Shown: positions 34,819-45,134 of the stretch, piece by piece | How the letters are laid out: each line of letters starts with the position of its first letter | Position numbering within the stretch: the first letter of the stretch is position 1 | NCBI RefSeq assembly: GCF_001746365.1 | Contig: NZ_MJAJ01000003.1 | Span: 64,251 to 128,250 of the forward strand | Origin: Streptomyces sp. LUP30 | GTDB taxonomy: Bacteria; Actinomycetota; Actinomycetes; Streptomycetales; Streptomycetaceae | Reading direction: 5' to 3' | DNA: 64,000 nt | Notes under the pieces: model-generated | The model's input: the letters and a program-made list of their open reading frames with translations, nothing else | Told to the model about the DNA's origin: nothing | Database searches by the model: none | Position numbers and translations under genes: made by a program

Positions 34819-35577
34819 ATGTCCTACGACCCGTCAGCCTTTCCGCCTTTCGCCGTCACCGTGGACCTGGTCGTGCTGACCGTGCGCCGTCACGCCCTGT
34901 GCGCGCTGGCGGTACGCAGGGGCGAGGCGCCGTACAAGGGGCGCTGGGCGCTGCCCGGCGGCTTCGTGCGGGCCGACGAGGACCTGACGCAGGCGGCGGC
35001 GCGCGAACTGGCCGAGGAGACCGGTCTGCACGCCCACGACCCCTCGGTCCCCGCGCAGGACAACGGCGCCCACCTGGAGCAGCTCGCCACTTACGGCGAT
35101 CCCGGGCGCGATCCCCGGATGCGCGTCGTCAGCGTCGCGCACCTGGCGCTGGCCCCGGACCTCCCGGCTCCGCGAGCGGGCGGCGACGCCAGCAACGCGC
35201 GCTGGGCGCCCGTGGAGGAACTGCTGCAGCACGGGGGATACGGCCGCGACGGCGAGACGGTCGCACCGCTCGCCTTCGATCATGCGCAGATCCTCGCGGA
35301 CGGGGTGGAACGGGCTCGCTCCAAGATCGAGTACTCGTCCCTCGCGACCGCGTTCTGCCCCACGGAGTTCACGGTCGGCGAACTGCGCCGCGTGTACGAG
35401 GCGGTGTGGGGCGTGGCACTCGACCCGCGCAACTTCCACCGCAAGGTGACGGGCACGCCCGGCTTCCTGGTGCCCACAGGCGGTACCACCACCCGGCAGG
35501 GCGGTCGCCCGGCCCAGCTCTTCCGCGCGGGCGGCGCGACGTTGCTCAACCCGCCGATGCTGCGGCCCGAGGTCTGA
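34819..35577 (+). CDS. Nudix-type transcriptional regulator (NrtR-like: Nudix domain plus winged helix)
   Basis: 252 residues from ATG 34819. The Nudix box is complete: GGFVRADEDLTQAAARELAEETGL fits G-x5-E-x7-R-E-U-x-E-E-x-G-U (about residues 51-74). The C-terminal part (about 165-240) resembles the NrtR winged helix: PTEFTVGELRRVYEAVWGVALDPRNFHRKV, then LVPTGGTTTRQGGRPAQLFRAG. NrtR-type proteins sense ADP-ribose or related nucleotides and control NAD metabolism; in this subgroup the Nudix domain may sense rather than hydrolyse. The TCGTC-N5-GACGA repeat in its promoter suggests autoregulation. With TATGAT 6 bases before the ATG, the mRNA is probably leaderless. Confidence 0.88.
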   Translation: MSYDPSAFPPFAVTVDLVVLTVRRHALCALAVRRGEAPYKGRWALPGGFVRADEDLTQAAARELAEETGLHAHDPSVPAQDNGAHLEQLATYGDPGRDPRMRVVSVAHLALAPDLPAPRAGGDASNARWAPVEELLQHGGYGRDGETVAPLAFDHAQILADGVERARSKIEYSSLATAFCPTEFTVGELRRVYEAVWGVALDPRNFHRKVTGTPGFLVPTGGTTTRQGGRPAQLFRAGGATLLNPPMLRPEV

Positions 35578-35672
35578 AGGTGGACCGTCGCGCGGGTGCA
35601 GCGCGCGGGCGAAGGCCGGCGGGGCGGGCATGCTTGCGCGCCGGACCCGTGCGGTGAACGGAAAAAACGGAC

Positions 35673-35684
35673 ATAGCGCGCTAT
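35673..35684. promoter_or_regulatory. 12-bp palindrome in the promoter of the ABC gene
   Basis: ATAGCGCGCTAT is perfectly self-complementary and overlaps TATCTT (35682-35687), a possible -10 lying 7 bases before the GTG at 35695. It looks like an operator over a leaderless promoter. Confidence 0.45.
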
Positions 35685-35694
35685 CTTGCTTCGG

Positions 35695-37878
35695 GTGATC
35701 CAGGCCTTCGGACTGACCAGCAACTCCCGCAAGGCGCTTCCGCCCGCCGTCGACGACGTCTCCTTCGAGGCGCGCGCGGGCCGCGTCACCGTGCTGCTCG
35801 GGGCGTCGGGCGCGGGCAAGACCACCGTGCTGAGACTGATGCTCGAACTCCAACAGGGCCGCGGCCTCGCCTACTTCAGAGGCCGCCCCCTGCACCGCAT
35901 CGCGCACCCCTCGCGTGAGGTCGGCGTCCTCCTGGGCGATGTGCCGGGGCACCCCGCGCGCACGGTCCGTGGCCATCTGCGCATGCTGTGCGCGGCCGCC
36001 GGGGTGCCGGTCCGACGGGCCGACGAGGTGCTGGAGGTCGTCGGTCTGGTGAGCCTGCGCGACGAACGCCTCGGCTCCCTCTCCCGCGGCGTCGACCGGC
36101 GGCTCGGTCTGGCCTGTGCCCTTCTCGCCGATCCGCACACGCTCGTCCTCGACGACCCCGCCGACGGGCTCTCCGGGCGGGAGAGCCGTTGGCTGTTCGG
36201 CATGCTGCGCGCGCACGCCGCCCAGGGTGGCACGGTCCTGACGACCACGGCCGACCCCAAGGAGGCGGCCCGCACCGCCGACCGCGTCGTCACCCTCGAC
36301 CGGGGCAGACTCGTCGCCGACCAGGAGGCCGTCGACTTCGCCCGTACCCGGCTGCGCCCCCGGGTGGCCGTGCGCACCCCCCACGCCGTTCGCCTGGCCG
36401 CCCTGCTCACCCAGGAGGCCCGGGCCGGACGGCGCTCGGTCGAGGTCGTGCAGGAGGACGGCAACCGACTCTCCGTGTACGGCAGCACGTGCGCCCACGT
36501 CGGCGAGACGGCGTTCCGGCACGGCGTCCTCGTCCATCAACTGGCCGACGAGACAGGGGACATGGGGCCGGGGGCAGGGGTGGGCTCGGCGGCTTCCCTC
36601 CCCGTGCGCGCCGAAGCGGGGCCGCGCCTTGCGGGCGCCGCGCAGCCGAACCCGTCGTCCGGCGGGCGAGCCGTCGTCGGCGCCTTCGCGAAGGGCTCGG
36701 ACGGCCGAAAGCCGTCCGAGGACCCAGGCGTCGAGGACGATGCGCGGGGGACCGCCGCCGTCGCGACGCAGGCGGCCGACAGTGAATCGCCACCCTTCCC
36801 CGTGACGCACCGCCCGGCCGAGGAACCTTCTTCGGGCGTTTCCCAGGCGGAGGGCGGCTCCTCCCGGCCCGGCGCCGCGGCGGTGGACGAGGACGGCGCG
36901 ACCGCGGCCATGCCGACCGCGACCCCGTCGACCCCGACCCCGTCGACCCCGACCGCGTCGACTGCGACGGCGGCCCTCACCCTGGAGGAGCGTCGCCCCA
37001 CCGACGCACCGCCCGTCCTGCCGTCCGCCCGGCGCACCCCGCGGGCCTCCGCCTCCCGTACCCCCGACGCCCTGCCCGACCTCCCACCCCCCATCTCCGT
37101 ACGGTCCGCTCCCAGTCCTCTGCGACCCCTGCGCTACGAACTTCGCCGCGCCACGGGGATCAGCACCGGCTTCGTCACCGGTGCCGTCGTGCTGCTCGTC
37201 TCCGCCCTCACCGCCCTGCTCCTGGCCCACGACGGCCACACCGGGCAGGCACGACTGCTGGCCGCGTGGCCTGTGGAGCTGCCGCTGCCGCCGGCTGCGC
37301 TCGGCGCCGGGCTGCTCGGCGCGCTGGCCTTCGGCGACGAGTTCCGCCACCCCGCCCTGGCGGCGGACCGCGGCACCGTGCCCCGCAGGCTCGGGGTGCT
37401 CACCGCCAAGCTCCTCGTCGCCGCCTTCACCGCCGTGATGCTCGCCTTTCTCGCGGTGGGCTGCGACGCCGAAGTGCTCTACCTCGTCTACGGACGGGAG
37501 CTCGCGCGAGTTCCCGCGGACTGGATGGCGCTGAGCGCGGGTTGGCTCGCTCTCGTGGTCGGCTGCGCCTGGGCCGGTGTGCTGGCCGCCGGCGTCTTCC
37601 GCTCCACCACGGCCGGGCTGGCGGCGGTGCTGGCGGTGCCGGTGGTCGTCGTACCCGTCGTACAGGAGCTCGTGGGTAGTGCGTCCGTGCGGACGGCGGC
37701 CGGGCTGTCCGTGCGGTTGCGGGAGACGCTCCTGGTGCAGTGGCCCTTCGGGGGAGGTCGGTATCTGGCCGCCGCGGCACGCGTGATCGCTCAACCCGTC
37801 GGCGGGGCAATGACCTTGTCCCTCACCGCCCTGGTGTGCGCGTATGTGCTCACCACGCTGCGCAGCAAGGTCCGATGA
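35695..37878 (+). CDS. ABC transporter, ATPase fused to membrane domain
   Basis: 727 residues from GTG 35695. The N-terminal 220 residues are an ABC ATPase: Walker A LGASGAGKTTV, a signature-like SLSRGVDRR, Walker B TLVLDDPAD, and H-loop replaced by TTTADPKEA, so the switch His is absent. A disordered linker (about residues 285-470) follows, rich in Pro/Thr/Ser/Ala, with a TPSTPTPSTPTAST run. The C-terminal 250 residues carry about five to six hydrophobic segments (for example VTGAVVLLVSALTALLL, LLVAAFTAVMLAFLAV, LVVGCAWAGVLAAGVF), an ABC-2-like permease. A half-transporter that dimerises is likely. The substrate is unknown. It lies just upstream of whiH but has a separate promoter. Confidence 0.8.
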   Translation: MIQAFGLTSNSRKALPPAVDDVSFEARAGRVTVLLGASGAGKTTVLRLMLELQQGRGLAYFRGRPLHRIAHPSREVGVLLGDVPGHPARTVRGHLRMLCAAAGVPVRRADEVLEVVGLVSLRDERLGSLSRGVDRRLGLACALLADPHTLVLDDPADGLSGRESRWLFGMLRAHAAQGGTVLTTTADPKEAARTADRVVTLDRGRLVADQEAVDFARTRLRPRVAVRTPHAVRLAALLTQEARAGRRSVEVVQEDGNRLSVYGSTCAHVGETAFRHGVLVHQLADETGDMGPGAGVGSAASLPVRAEAGPRLAGAAQPNPSSGGRAVVGAFAKGSDGRKPSEDPGVEDDARGTAAVATQAADSESPPFPVTHRPAEEPSSGVSQAEGGSSRPGAAAVDEDGATAAMPTATPSTPTPSTPTASTATAALTLEERRPTDAPPVLPSARRTPRASASRTPDALPDLPPPISVRSAPSPLRPLRYELRRATGISTGFVTGAVVLLVSALTALLLAHDGHTGQARLLAAWPVELPLPPAALGAGLLGALAFGDEFRHPALAADRGTVPRRLGVLTAKLLVAAFTAVMLAFLAVGCDAEVLYLVYGRELARVPADWMALSAGWLALVVGCAWAGVLAAGVFRSTTAGLAAVLAVPVVVVPVVQELVGSASVRTAAGLSVRLRETLLVQWPFGGGRYLAAAARVIAQPVGGAMTLSLTALVCAYVLTTLRSKVR

Positions 37879-37926
37879 CGACCGTCCCCGGCCGATCCCG
37901 TCCTGGCATGTGCGCAACTCCCCACA

Positions 37927-37949
37927 GAAAGCCCGTTTCTTTCCGATAA
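37927..37949 (+). promoter_or_regulatory. Possible sigma-WhiG promoter of whiH
   Basis: TCCGATAA (37942-37949) matches 7 of 8 bases of the WhiG/FliA -10 GCCGATAA. GAAA at 37927-37930 resembles the -35 TAAA but is only 11 bases away instead of about 15. It is 92 bp upstream of the whiH start; published work has whiH under WhiG control. Confidence 0.55.
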
Positions 37950-38041
37950 GGCGTCAATTGCGACGAGGTGAGCGATCACCCTTTCGTGTGCTTTTCACCA
38001 AAGACCTCAAGGCAGTTGGAGGCAGCGCCGACAAAGGATCC

Positions 38042-38929
38042 GTGAGTACCCTTGCGCACACCATGATGACCGCCGCCCGCTCCACCGACTCCGGTCTGGC
38101 CGGCCCGGGCGGATTCGACCGCTACCCCTACGCCGAGGCCCCCGCCGCCGACCGCGTCGGAGCTCCCGTCTGGGAGTCCGTCGAGCCCGAGATGGGGCGC
38201 GTGGGGCGCCGCGCCACGGGCAGCCGCGGACGCGGACTGCACGGCCAACTCGTCCAGCAGCTCGGCCAGATGATCGTCTCGGGCGACCTGGGCGCGGACC
38301 GCCCGCTCGTGCCCGAGGAGATCGGCCAGCGGTTCGAGGTGTCCCGCACCGTCGTCCGCGAGTCGCTGCGCGTCCTCGAGGCCAAGGGCCTGGTCAGTGC
38401 CCGGCCGAACGTCGGCACGCGTGTGCGTCCCGTGAGCGACTGGAATCTCCTCGACCCGGACATCATCGAGTGGCGCGCCTTCGGCCCCCAGCGCGACGAC
38501 CAGCGTCGCGAGCTGACCGAGCTGCGCTGGACGATCGAGCCGCTGGCTGCCCGCCTCGCCGCCGGGCACGGGCGGCCCGACATCCAGCAGCGCCTCTCCG
38601 ACATGGTCGAGATCATGGCTCACGCCATGGGGCAGGGTGACGCACTGACGTACTCCCGGGCCGACACCGAGTTCCACTCGCTGCTCATCCAGGTCGCGAG
38701 CAACCGCATGCTGGAGCACCTCTCGGGGATCGTGTCCTCCGCTCTGCAGGTCTCCGGCGGTCCGATCGCGGGGTGCGAGCGTCCCAACGACGCGTCGTTG
38801 GGGCACCACGGCAGAATCGTCGACGCGCTCGCCGCGGGCGACGGCACCGCGGCGGAGACGGCCATGCGGCAGCTGCTCACCGTGCATCCCGAGGTGGAGC
38901 GCGTCGTGCCGGCGCCGCGCGAGCACTGA
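38042..38929 (+). CDS. whiH: Sporulation regulator WhiH (GntR family)
   Basis: 295 residues from GTG 38042, exactly the length of S. coelicolor WhiH as I recall it; a longer frame upstream has no coding character. AAAGGA at 38033-38038 and GGAGG at 38018-38022 precede it. The GntR winged helix (about residues 62-130) includes GLHGQLVQQLGQMIVSGD, LVPEEIGQRFEVSRTVVRESLRVLEAKGLV. The C-terminal FCD domain (about 150-285) has the metal/ligand residues in TEFHSLLIQVASN and LGHHGRIVDAL. WhiH is needed for sporulation septation in aerial hyphae and represses its own gene. The position just upstream of hrdB matches other Streptomyces. The first 60 residues are a nonconserved extension. Confidence 0.94.
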   Translation: MSTLAHTMMTAARSTDSGLAGPGGFDRYPYAEAPAADRVGAPVWESVEPEMGRVGRRATGSRGRGLHGQLVQQLGQMIVSGDLGADRPLVPEEIGQRFEVSRTVVRESLRVLEAKGLVSARPNVGTRVRPVSDWNLLDPDIIEWRAFGPQRDDQRRELTELRWTIEPLAARLAAGHGRPDIQQRLSDMVEIMAHAMGQGDALTYSRADTEFHSLLIQVASNRMLEHLSGIVSSALQVSGGPIAGCERPNDASLGHHGRIVDALAAGDGTAAETAMRQLLTVHPEVERVVPAPREH

Positions 38930-39376
38930 CCGCATCCGCGGATGTCCTCTCCCGCCGCGTCGTCCCCGGGCGACGCGCCCGCCCTCTCACCGGACCCCGC
39001 AGAACCCGCCACGGGGTCTGCGGGGTCCGACGGCCGACAGGGGGAGATTCGGCCAGGGATGCAGGGAGGGCGCAAAGGGGATTCGGCTACGGAGGCTCGG
39101 GTAGACACCACGGGTGACCGCCTCTGCCCGTGTCTGACCGTTTTTGCATGCTTACGCGGTGTGACTCGGGCCACGAAGATTGGGCGTAACGCTTGTGGAA
39201 ACAACGCGATGACCTAAGAGGTGGCTGCCGCGGAGGGAATACGGACGCCGTTCAAGGCGCTGTGAATCCTCCCGGTCCCCGCCCGCACCGTCGGCCCACC
39301 CCCAGGTCGGTGGTCGGCTCCTGTTCGTCTGCGAACGGGGCCGGAAGCCGTTTTCCAACGTTCCGAGAGGTTGTTC
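38930..39376. other. 447-bp intergenic region, hrdB promoter and leader
   Basis: Between whiH and hrdB. No gene is supported. It contains an ECF-type promoter candidate at 39185-39212 and a roughly 150-base leader before the hrdB GTG. A small inverted repeat GTTCG-N4-CGAAC occurs at 39323-39336. Confidence 0.6.
39185..39212 (+). promoter_or_regulatory. ECF-sigma-type promoter candidate for hrdB
   Basis: CGTAAC (39185-39190), exactly 16 bases, then CGATGA (39207-39212). This is one base from the CGTAAC-N16-CGTTGA pattern of BldN-class ECF promoters. It would start the hrdB mRNA near 39219. In S. griseus, hrdB is transcribed by the ECF sigma factor ShbA, so an ECF promoter here is expected. 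Confidence 0.65.
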
Positions 39377-40921
<1,545 letters not shown>

Positions 40922-40940
40922 GTCGCCCCGCCGTACCAGG

Positions 40941-40978
40941 CCGAAGGCCCGGCCCCCCATCGGGGGCCGGGCCTTCGG
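40941..40978 (+). terminator. Strong hairpin after hrdB
   Basis: CCGAAGGCCCGGCCCCC (40941-40957) pairs perfectly over 17 bp with 40962-40978, loop CATC, 20 bases after the stop. Confidence 0.85.
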
Positions 40979-41055
40979 CGTCGGTGCGCGGGTGCGGGAC
41001 AGGTCGCTCTGAATCACTCTGGGTGTTCATCGATCACTTCGAGTGAGGAGCGCGC

Positions 41056-41922
41056 ATGCGTCGTTGCCTGGTCCGGGCGCTGTCCCGGCCGTTGATCCTG
41101 GCGGCCGCGGTGATGGCCATACCGTTGGCCTCCGCCGCCCCGGCAGCCTCCGACGGCGTCGTCCTGGGGGGTGTCCCCATCGACGTCTCCCAGGCGCCCT
41201 GGGTGGTCGCCCTGTCCAGTCGTGACCGGTTCGGAGGTACGCGCTCGGGCCAGTTCTGCGGAGGCGTGGCCGTCGGCCGGTCCACTGTGCTCACGGCGGC
41301 CCACTGCATGGGCGAGGACGTCCTGGGAGGGCCCCCGGGGCGGTTGTCCGATCTGAAGGTCGTCGCGGGCCGTACGGACCTGTACACGGGCGTGGGCCAG
41401 GAGATCTCCGTGCGCAGCGTCTGGGTGAACCCGGGCTACGACAGTTCCAGCAACGCCGGCGACTTCGCCGTGCTCAGCCTCGCCGAGCCGCTCGCGGCGA
41501 CGGCGGTCGCCCCCATGGCCGCCGCGGGAGACACGGCCTACGAGCCCGGCTCGGACGCCGTCGTCTACGGCTGGGGCGACACCTCGGGATTCGGCGCGTA
41601 CGCGCACAGCCTGCGGGCGGCGCACGTCCACGTCCTGGCCGACACGCTCTGTGAGCGGGCCTACCCCGGTTCCACCGACGGCACCTACGAGGCGCGGAGC
41701 ATGGTGTGCGCGGGGGAGGCGCGTGGCGGCCCCGACGCCTGTCAGGGCGACAGCGGCGGACCGCTGGTCGCACAGGGCAGGCTCATCGGGCTCGTGTCCT
41801 GGGGCAGCGGCTGCGGGCGGCCGGGCAGCCCAGGCGTCTACACACGGGTCTCGGACGCCCTGCGGACACTGCACTGGGACGTCGGCACCCGAAGCCCCCA
41901 CGAGGCCCCTGGCGGCGCCTGA
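41056..41922 (+). CDS. Secreted trypsin-like serine protease (S1A)
   Basis: 288 residues from ATG 41056 with GAGGAG at 41045-41050. Signal peptide: basic start, hydrophobic [19 protein letters not shown]. The mature part has the triad His in LTAAHC, Asp in GDFAVLSL, and Ser in [10 protein letters not shown], with oxyanion and specificity residues of trypsin: Asp in [12 protein letters not shown] and [19 protein letters not shown]. It should cut after Lys/Arg. The propeptide is very short, so activation may happen by signal removal. The last 12 residues are a flexible tail. Streptomyces make many such proteases, often checked by inhibitors; none is visible next to this gene. Confidence 0.92.
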   Translation: MRRCLVRALSRPLILAAAVMAIPLASAAPAASDGVVLGGVPIDVSQAPWVVALSSRDRFGGTRSGQFCGGVAVGRSTVLTAAHCMGEDVLGGPPGRLSDLKVVAGRTDLYTGVGQEISVRSVWVNPGYDSSSNAGDFAVLSLAEPLAATAVAPMAAAGDTAYEPGSDAVVYGWGDTSGFGAYAHSLRAAHVHVLADTLCERAYPGSTDGTYEARSMVCAGEARGGPDACQGDSGGPLVAQGRLIGLVSWGSGCGRPGSPGVYTRVSDALRTLHWDVGTRSPHEAPGGA

Positions 41923-41975
41923 GCGGGGCTTCTCGGGCGCGACCCGGGCTCACGGGCCGCGCCACGTCACACGAG

Positions 41976-42011
41976 CGGGCGGCCGCCCCTGGAATCAGGG
42001 ACGGCCGCCCG
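41976..42011. terminator. Bidirectional terminator between the protease and DUF7455 genes
   Basis: CGGGCGGCCG (41976-41985) pairs with 42002-42011, and CCCTG (41987-41991) with CAGGG (41996-42000); one mismatch (C/A) and loop GAAT. It sits between convergent genes. Confidence 0.75.
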
Positions 42012-42054
42012 TACGCCGGCCTGTGCCGGTCTGGCTCGTCGTGGACGCGTCGGA

Positions 42055-42285
42055 TCAGCGCTCTTCTTCGGAGGCGGACACGGGAACGGTAGTCAGCCGC
42101 TCCGTCTCGTCCTGTATCTCAGCGGCGATCTTCTTGAGTTCCGGCTCGAACTTGCGGCCGTGGTGGGCGCAGAAGAGCAGTTCTCCACCGCTGAGCAGGA
42201 CGACGCGCACGTACGCCTGGGCGCCGCAGCGGTCGCAGCGGTCAGCGGCCGTCAGCGGGCTCGCGGGGGTCAGAACAGTAGTCAC
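42055..42285 (-). CDS. Small zinc-ribbon-like protein (DUF7455)
   Basis: 76 residues from GTG 42285. The N-terminal part has CDRCGAQAYVRVV followed by LLFCAHHGRK, a Cys-x2-Cys ... Cys-x2-His pattern that likely binds zinc, then a helical, Glu-rich tail. Relatives occur near sigA/sigB genes throughout actinobacteria (for example next to mycobacterial sigB, from memory), as here two genes from hrdB. Its function is unknown; a role near RNA polymerase or sigma factors is only inference from context. The GTG is followed by the conserved TTVLTPASPLTAADRCD start. Confidence 0.8.
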   Translation of the reverse strand: MTTVLTPASPLTAADRCDRCGAQAYVRVVLLSGGELLFCAHHGRKFEPELKKIAAEIQDETERLTTVPVSASEEER

Positions 42286-42731
42286 GTCGCCTCTTCTCTA
42301 GCTCGACGAGCTGTCGTACCAGGGTCAACATCCAACCAGCCCCAAAACGTTCCCGCTCGTGGCTTTCCCTCGAAAAATCTTTTCCGAGGTGGCCGTCTGC
42401 TGCCGGTTTGGCGGCGAATGTGCCGTATTGCGTGGTCTGTGGTGCTTACGGTTTCGCGCTGTCGGTCATGGTCCGGTCCTCCCGGCTGGCTTGCCGGTTT
42501 GTTCATGAGGACGTGCCCGGAGCCTAAATGGTTCATGCCCCGAAGGGAACGTGACATGTACTTCACTCCATCGAGGGATCGAACATGCATACGACGCTGG
42601 ACTAGTGTGAGTCCAGACGCGAGGGTGGCGTGACAACGGCTCTACCAGGCCTCGGTACCCTCGGGGCGGCAACCCAAGCCGCGCCCTTACCCCGAAGGGC
42701 CCCAACTGAAATTCAGCGAGGAGCGAACCGC
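42286..42731. other. 446-bp divergent promoter region of the DUF7455 gene and parE
   Basis: No gene is supported. It is AT-richer than its neighbours. TAGTGT at 42603-42608 is a plausible vegetative -10 for parE, with TCGAAC 18 bases upstream as a weak -35, giving a leader of roughly 115 bases. GAGGAG at 42718-42723 is the parE ribosome binding site. Confidence 0.4.
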
Positions 42732-44852
42732 GTGACCGCCGAAATGTCCGTGCCGTCCACAGCGCTGCTGGCAGGAGCAGACCGGGACGGTTCCAATTAC
42801 ACCGCGCGGCACCTGCTCGTCCTCGAAGGCCTCGAGGCCGTGCGGAAGCGCCCGGGTATGTACATCGGCTCGACCGACAGCCGTGGCCTGATGCACTGCC
42901 TGTGGGAGATCATCGACAACTCCGTCGACGAGGCCCTGGGCGGTTACTGCGACCACATCGAGGTGATCCTCCACGACGACGCCTCGGTCGAGGTCCGCGA
43001 CAACGGCCGTGGCATCCCCGTCGACGTCGAGCCCAAGACCGGTCTGTCCGGCGTCGAGGTCGTCATGACCAAACTGCACGCCGGCGGCAAGTTCGGCGGC
43101 GGCTCGTACGCCGCCTCCGGCGGCCTGCACGGCGTCGGCGCCTCCGTGGTCAACGCCCTGTCCGCCCGACTCGACGTCGAGGTGGACCGCGGCGGCCACA
43201 CGCACGCGATCAGCTTCCGGCGAGGCGTCCCGGGCTCCTTCGCCGCGATCGGTCCGGACGCCGAGTTCGAGACCGGCGGCCTGCGCAAGGTCAAGCGGAT
43301 CGCCAAGAACCGCTCCGGCACGCGCGTGCGGTACTGGGCCGACCGTCAGATCTTCCTCAAGGACGCCAAGCTCTCCCTGGACAACCTCCACCAGCGCGCC
43401 CGCCAGACCGCCTTCCTGGTGCCCGGCCTGACCATCGTCGTACGCGACGAGTACGGGCTCGGCGAGGGCGGCAGCAAGGGCGAGGAGTCCTTCCGCTTCG
43501 ACGGCGGCATCAGCGAGTTCTGCGAGTACCTGGCCACCGACAAGCCCGTCTGCGACGTCCTGCGCCTCACCGGTCAGGGCACGTTCAAGGAGACGGTCCC
43601 GGTCCTGGACGATCATGGGCAGATGACCCCGACCGAGGTCACCCGTGAGCTCGGCGTCGACGTGGCGCTGCGCTGGGGCACCGGTTACGACACGACCCTG
43701 CGGTCGTTCGTGAACATCATCGCCACGCCCAAGGGCGGCACCCACGTCGCAGGCTTCGAGCAGGCCGTCGCCAAGACGATGAACGAGGTGCTGCGGGCCA
43801 AGAAGATGCTGCGCGTCGCCGAGGACGACATCGTCAAGGACGACGCTCTGGAGGGTCTGACCGCGGTTGTCACCGTGCGTCTGGCCGAACCCCAGTTCGA
43901 GGGGCAGACCAAGGAGGTCCTCGGCACGTCGGCGGCCCGGCGCATCGTGAACACCGTGATCTCCAGGGAGTTGAAGGCGTTCCTCACCTCCACCAAGCGC
44001 GACGCGGCCGCTCAGGCGCGGGTCGTCATGGAGAAGGCGGTCGCCGCCGCGCGGACGCGTATCGCGGCCCGGCAGCACAAGGACGCACAACGTCGCAAGA
44101 CGGCGCTGGAGTCCTCGTCCCTGCCCGCGAAGCTGGCCGACTGCCGCAGCGACGACGTCGAGCGCAGCGAACTGTTCATCGTCGAGGGAGACTCGGCGCT
44201 GGGTACGGCGAAGCTGGCCCGCAACTCCGAGTTCCAGGCGCTGCTGCCGATCCGGGGCAAGATCCTCAACGTCCAGAAGTCGTCCGTGACGGACATGCTG
44301 AAGAACGCCGAGTGCGGCGCGATCATCCAGGTCATAGGAGCGGGTTCCGGGCGGACCTTCGACATCGACGCGGCCCGCTACGGCAAGATCATCATGATGA
44401 CCGACGCCGATGTGGACGGCTCCCATATCCGGACCCTGTTGCTGACGCTGTTCCACCGGTACATGCGGCCGATGGTCGAGTCCGGCCGGGTGTTCGCCGC
44501 GGTGCCGCCGCTGCACCGCATCGAGCTGGTCCAGCCCAAGAAGGGCCAGGACAAGTACGTGTACACGTATTCCGACCGCGAGCTGCGCGACAAGCTCATG
44601 GAGTTCCAGAGCAAGGGTGTCAGGTACAAGGACTCCATCCAGCGCTACAAGGGTCTCGGTGAGATGGACGCCGATCAGCTGGCCGAGACGACGATGGACC
44701 CGCGTCATCGCACCCTGCGACGCATCAACCTCTCCGACCTGGAGGCCGCCGAGCAGGTGTTCGACCTGCTCATGGGCAACGACGTGGCACCGCGCAAGGA
44801 GTTCATCTCCAGCTCCGCGGCGACCCTGGACCGGTCGCGCATCGACGCGTAG
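42732..44852 (+). CDS. parE: DNA topoisomerase IV subunit B (ParE; type IIA ATPase subunit)
   Basis: 706 residues from GTG 42732 (GAGGAG at 42718-42723). GHKL ATPase: Asn in EIIDNSVDEALGGYCD, DNGRGIPVD, GLHGVGASVVNALS and the TOPRIM region with EGDSALGTAK, PIRGKILNVQKS and the Mg site DADVDGSHI. The C-terminal QRYKGLGEMD motif is typical. The length of 706 and the GDSALG (not GDSAGG) motif suggest a ParE-type second subunit rather than GyrB. Its partner ParC is encoded 15 kb downstream in the same window (59989-62454) on the other strand. Topo IV decatenates sister chromosomes during hyphal growth and sporulation. A vegetative promoter candidate lies near 42603; a perfect hairpin follows the gene. 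Confidence 0.95.
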   Translation: MTAEMSVPSTALLAGADRDGSNYTARHLLVLEGLEAVRKRPGMYIGSTDSRGLMHCLWEIIDNSVDEALGGYCDHIEVILHDDASVEVRDNGRGIPVDVEPKTGLSGVEVVMTKLHAGGKFGGGSYAASGGLHGVGASVVNALSARLDVEVDRGGHTHAISFRRGVPGSFAAIGPDAEFETGGLRKVKRIAKNRSGTRVRYWADRQIFLKDAKLSLDNLHQRARQTAFLVPGLTIVVRDEYGLGEGGSKGEESFRFDGGISEFCEYLATDKPVCDVLRLTGQGTFKETVPVLDDHGQMTPTEVTRELGVDVALRWGTGYDTTLRSFVNIIATPKGGTHVAGFEQAVAKTMNEVLRAKKMLRVAEDDIVKDDALEGLTAVVTVRLAEPQFEGQTKEVLGTSAARRIVNTVISRELKAFLTSTKRDAAAQARVVMEKAVAAARTRIAARQHKDAQRRKTALESSSLPAKLADCRSDDVERSELFIVEGDSALGTAKLARNSEFQALLPIRGKILNVQKSSVTDMLKNAECGAIIQVIGAGSGRTFDIDAARYGKIIMMTDADVDGSHIRTLLLTLFHRYMRPMVESGRVFAAVPPLHRIELVQPKKGQDKYVYTYSDRELRDKLMEFQSKGVRYKDSIQRYKGLGEMDADQLAETTMDPRHRTLRRINLSDLEAAEQVFDLLMGNDVAPRKEFISSSAATLDRSRIDA

Positions 44853-44983
44853 CCGCAGCGGGGCCGTGCCGGTTCGTGCGGGCTCGGCCAGAAGTCCGTG
44901 CGACGGTCTGGTCGGGCCCGCGAATCCGTGCCGGCCGGATGCCGCGGACCGGTGACCGACCGGCGTCCGGTCCGTCTCCGGTC

Positions 44984-45011
44984 GCGGTCTCCACCCACGG
45001 GTGGAGACCGC
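44984..45011 (+). terminator. Perfect hairpin after parE
   Basis: GCGGTCTCCACCC (44984-44996) pairs perfectly with GGGTGGAGACCGC (44999-45011). About 130 bases after the parE stop. Confidence 0.75.
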
Positions 45012-45134
45012 CCCTGCCGGAGATCCACCCGCGATCCACCCCGGCTCCGATCTGCGGACGGACGGATTTCCGTAGCGTCGAAGGTGTCGGCAGCACTCGC
45101 TGCCGGCCTCCCCTTCCCGCTCACGGAGGCTGTG

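Noticed and set aside
39235..39240. GGGAAT upstream of hrdB as a sigma-R (GGAAT-N18-GTT) promoter
   Set aside because: No GTT lies at the proper distance (bases 39259-39264 read GCTGTG), so the match is incomplete.
42282..42590. Minus-strand frame of about 100 codons upstream of parE
   Set aside because: Composition does not look protein-like, it overlaps promoter-like sequences, and no ribosome binding site precedes it.
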